A stretch of DNA of 64,000 nt from Chitinophagales bacterium. Lineage in GTDB: Bacteria; Bacteroidota; Bacteroidia; Chitinophagales; Chitinophagaceae. The translations under genes were made by a program, and so were the position numbers. Under the pieces are notes generated by a model. That model was not told where the DNA came from, did not search any database, and saw nothing but the letters and a program-made list of their open reading frames with translations. The stretch lies in NCBI GenBank assembly GCA_020636575.1, contig JACJXP010000001.1:682001-746000 (forward strand). The letters are read 5' to 3'. Shown one piece after another: positions 61,962-64,000 of this stretch. How positions within the stretch are numbered: position 1 is the first letter of the stretch; every line of letters starts with the position of its first letter.

Positions 61962-63170
61962 ATGAAAAAGTTTTATTTCCTCGTCCTTCTTTCTGCAATA
62001 CTTGTTGTAACCGGCTGTGGTTCAACAGACAAATCAAATGTTACTGAAATAAAAGATCTGTCTTCTACACTTCGTGAAAGGCTTGATCCTGATCTTGTAA
62101 AAAATTTTGAAGAAGCTGTAAAAGATAATAATGAAGACCCCGTAGGGATCCAGTATTACGGCCACTATGCTTATACGAACCGGCAATTACCTGTCGCTGC
62201 ATGGTTGTATGCATGGGCAAATGAAAAAAAGAAAGATCCGCTCAACCAGTCTAACCTGGCTGTTTGCCTGCATGAACTCTCCCTGACTGATACTTCCGGG
62301 ACAGCATTGCTGGGATCCGCTATCAGTTTGTTGGAAGAAGCAAGAAATTCTATGCCTGATCATGCAGGGGTCTTAAATAACCTTGGTTATGCCTACTATC
62401 AGCAATACCTTGATACAAAAGAGGAGAGTTGGCTTGACAAAGCAGAAAAAACATTAAACAAAGCATTGGATATTGAACCTTCTAATGCTGTTGTGCTTTC
62501 ACATCTTGCTGATATAAATAAAGAGAAAAAAGATACTGCCAAAACATTAGACGATCTCAACGAAGCATTTAGTCTCGATCCATTTAATGCTGTTTTCGTT
62601 AAATCATCCCAAAATTTTTCTCCTTTTAATGAAGCAAAAGAAAGCCGTGGGTATTGCGACAGTATCAATTTTAATTGCCTGCAAAATTGTCCTCCTTCCA
62701 TTATCGGCCGCATCAAAGTGATCAATTGCGAAATTGCACAGCAGGATGCCATCATGGCTTGTCGGCAAGGCTTACCCTATGCCACTTCATTTAATTGTGA
62801 TGATGAGATACCTGTAACAGGGTTCATGATCCCCGGTTTACAATCAGGAGTAGGTATTATTACGCCATGGGGCAAGTTTGCCATATTACTGCAAGGTGGC
62901 GGCAAGGTTGATTTTAAACTGGAAACCAATACACCTGTTCCGGGTGTCCGTTTTTCCGCCGAAGGGAATTATAATCCCGGAAGCGGAATGAGCATCACTA
63001 ATTATGGAGGTAATATATCTGTCAGTTTATATGATAAAGGCATTGTGGCCCCTGCACTCAATAAATTAAATATCGGACCACTGGGTATAAAAGTAACTGG
63101 CTCTACCAAAAAAGATGACAACGGGATCAGCCTGGAGAGTTATGATGTGCCGGTTTTCACTATCCATTGA
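61962..63170 (+). CDS. TPR lipoprotein with Cys-rich C-terminal region
   Basis: A 402-residue lipoprotein (MKKFYFLVLLSAILVVTGC). TPR repeats occupy about 65-205 (VLNNLGYAYYQQYLDTKEES, ALDIEPSNAVVLSHLADIN). The rest is different: a Cys-rich stretch (YCDSINFNCLQNCPPS, INCEIAQQDAIMACRQ) and a beta-rich end. I do not recognise the C-terminal part. Interaction with other envelope proteins through the TPRs is inference. Confidence 0.75.
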   Translation: MKKFYFLVLLSAILVVTGCGSTDKSNVTEIKDLSSTLRERLDPDLVKNFEEAVKDNNEDPVGIQYYGHYAYTNRQLPVAAWLYAWANEKKKDPLNQSNLAVCLHELSLTDTSGTALLGSAISLLEEARNSMPDHAGVLNNLGYAYYQQYLDTKEESWLDKAEKTLNKALDIEPSNAVVLSHLADINKEKKDTAKTLDDLNEAFSLDPFNAVFVKSSQNFSPFNEAKESRGYCDSINFNCLQNCPPSIIGRIKVINCEIAQQDAIMACRQGLPYATSFNCDDEIPVTGFMIPGLQSGVGIITPWGKFAILLQGGGKVDFKLETNTPVPGVRFSAEGNYNPGSGMSITNYGGNISVSLYDKGIVAPALNKLNIGPLGIKVTGSTKKDDNGISLESYDVPVFTIH

Positions 63171-63235
63171 TTGATATTCGTCATCCTGCCGGTACATAAA
63201 AAATAGTAGGTTTGCTGATTACAAAATATTTTACC

Positions 63236-64000
63236 ATGAAGAAGATCCTAATTACGATTGTATTTGCCGTATTTACATTTTTTAAATCATTTGCCGATGA
63301 AGGTATGTGGCTCCCGCTTCTATTGGGGCAACAAGTGTATAATGAAATGGTGAAAAAGGGCTTAAAGCTTACTAACGATCAACTTTACAATATTAATAAA
63401 CCCAGCCTGAAAGATGCCATCCTCATTTTTGGCGGCGGCTGTACTGGTGAAATCGTCAGCAGCAAGGGGCTGATCTTTACCAACCATCACTGTGGTTATG
63501 GCGCTATTGCATCAGCCAGTACCATGGATCACAATTACCTGCAGGATGGTTTTTATGCAAAAAATATGGGTGAAGAAATTCCTACCACTCTTTCTGTACA
63601 GTTTTTATTGCGAATTGATGATGTGACCAAAGAAGTACTGGATGCCCTGAAGGGACTTGAAGGAAGCGAAAGAGTGCAGAAGCAAGGCGAAGTGCTCAAG
63701 GCCATCAATGAAAGGATGAGTGACGCCGATAAGAATATTGAAACAAGAGTAAGTGCACTTTTTAAAGGCAACCAGTTTTTAGCATTTGTATATCAGCGTT
63801 ACACTGATATACGTCTGGTGGGAGCTCCGCCTGAAAGTGTGGGCAAGTTCGGCGGTGATACTGATAACTGGGAATGGCCACGCCACACCGGTGATTTCTC
63901 CATCTTCAGGGTCTATACTAGTCCTGACGGGCAGCCTGCAGAATACAATGCCAACAATATTCCGCTAAAACCTAAATGGTTTTTGCCTGTTTCTATTCGT
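63236..64000 (+). CDS. S46-family dipeptidyl peptidase, 3'-truncated by the window edge
   Basis: The frame from ATG 63236 is open to the end of the window (255 codons seen). Signal peptide MKKILITIVFAVFTFFKSFA is followed by DEGMWLPLLLGQ, TNHHCGYGAI (catalytic His) and NWEWPRHTGDFS (catalytic Asp), the signature of DPP7/DPP11 (S46) peptidases. The catalytic serine lies beyond the window. These enzymes act in the periplasm on peptides. A TAGGTTTG -7 element (63207-63214) lies 21 nt before the start. Confidence 0.93.
   Translation, partial: MKKILITIVFAVFTFFKSFADEGMWLPLLLGQQVYNEMVKKGLKLTNDQLYNINKPSLKDAILIFGGGCTGEIVSSKGLIFTNHHCGYGAIASASTMDHNYLQDGFYAKNMGEEIPTTLSVQFLLRIDDVTKEVLDALKGLEGSERVQKQGEVLKAINERMSDADKNIETRVSALFKGNQFLAFVYQRYTDIRLVGAPPESVGKFGGDTDNWEWPRHTGDFSIFRVYTSPDGQPAEYNANNIPLKPKWFLPVSIR

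Noticed and set aside
1..64000. CRISPR arrays, tRNA or rRNA genes, insertion sequences, prophage
   Set aside because: No regularly spaced repeats, cloverleaf patterns, transposase or phage genes were seen on either strand.

Overview
The window reads as a chromosomal segment of a Bacteroidota bacterium, most likely Chitinophagaceae-like (family placement is inference from gene content). The supporting signs are a SusC/SusD/SusE/SusF polysaccharide locus, type IX secretion (T9SS) C-terminal sorting domains on three or four exported proteins, Bacteroidota-type promoters (TAnnTTTG -7 element, sometimes TTG about 20 nt upstream), little use of Shine-Dalgarno sites, and an AT-leaning composition. 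Coding density is high and no gene-free gap exceeds 300 nt. I found no rRNA, tRNA, CRISPR array, insertion sequence or prophage.

Layout. 1-6540 (+): the 3' part of a trypsin-like protease, then a Hanks-type kinase / PP2C phosphatase / second kinase cassette and two outer-membrane beta-barrel proteins. 6577-11672: a methyltransferase, a TPR sensor kinase with a LuxR-type regulator, and two secreted proteins; a 13-nt box is shared by the promoter regions of the kinase operon and the following gene. 11723-14467 (-): ribosomal operon rplM-rpsI-rpsB-tsf. 14633-16032: HD-domain protein and a lipoprotein. 16108-27918 (-): a beta-1,4-galactan utilisation locus, susC-susD-susE-susF-GH53-GH2/GH53, preceded by three stacked palindromes. 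28202-34347: a vanadium-haloperoxidase-type lipoprotein with an outer-membrane partner, a Nudix-type regulator, and a GH13 enzyme with a T9SS tail. 34507-40973: ligA, a NUMOD4/HNH protein, a DUF2461 protein, asd with a structured leader, and a lamin-tail-domain protein. 41121-47481 (+): a MacAB/TolC-type exporter followed by a LytS/LytTR two-component pair. 47509-49122: a PfkB-family sugar kinase and a small secreted protein. 49175-57224: a phenylacetate catabolic cluster (TetR regulator, paaE, secreted protein, paaA-B-C-D, paaG, paaI, a glycerate kinase on the other strand, paaY). 57469-64000: two T9SS cargo proteins, a small Cys-rich lipoprotein, obg, a TPR lipoprotein, and the start of an S46 peptidase cut by the right edge.

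How the genes work together. The galactan locus forms a complete path: a surface GH53 lipoprotein cuts galactan, SusCDEF bind and import the fragments, and the signal-peptide GH2/GH53 fusion would finish degradation in the periplasm. The paa genes encode the ring-1,2-epoxidase (PaaABCDE), the isomerase PaaG and the rescue thioesterases PaaI and PaaY; paaK, paaZ, paaH and paaJ are absent from this window. The most unusual items are the GH2-GH53 fusion, a Bacteroidota-type intergenic repeat that appears to be translated as the N-terminus of PaaC, the stacked palindromes before susC, the shared regulatory box around the HK/RR operon, and the asd leader hairpin. I did not find one clearly undescribed system; the kinase-phosphatase-kinase envelope cassette is the closest candidate.
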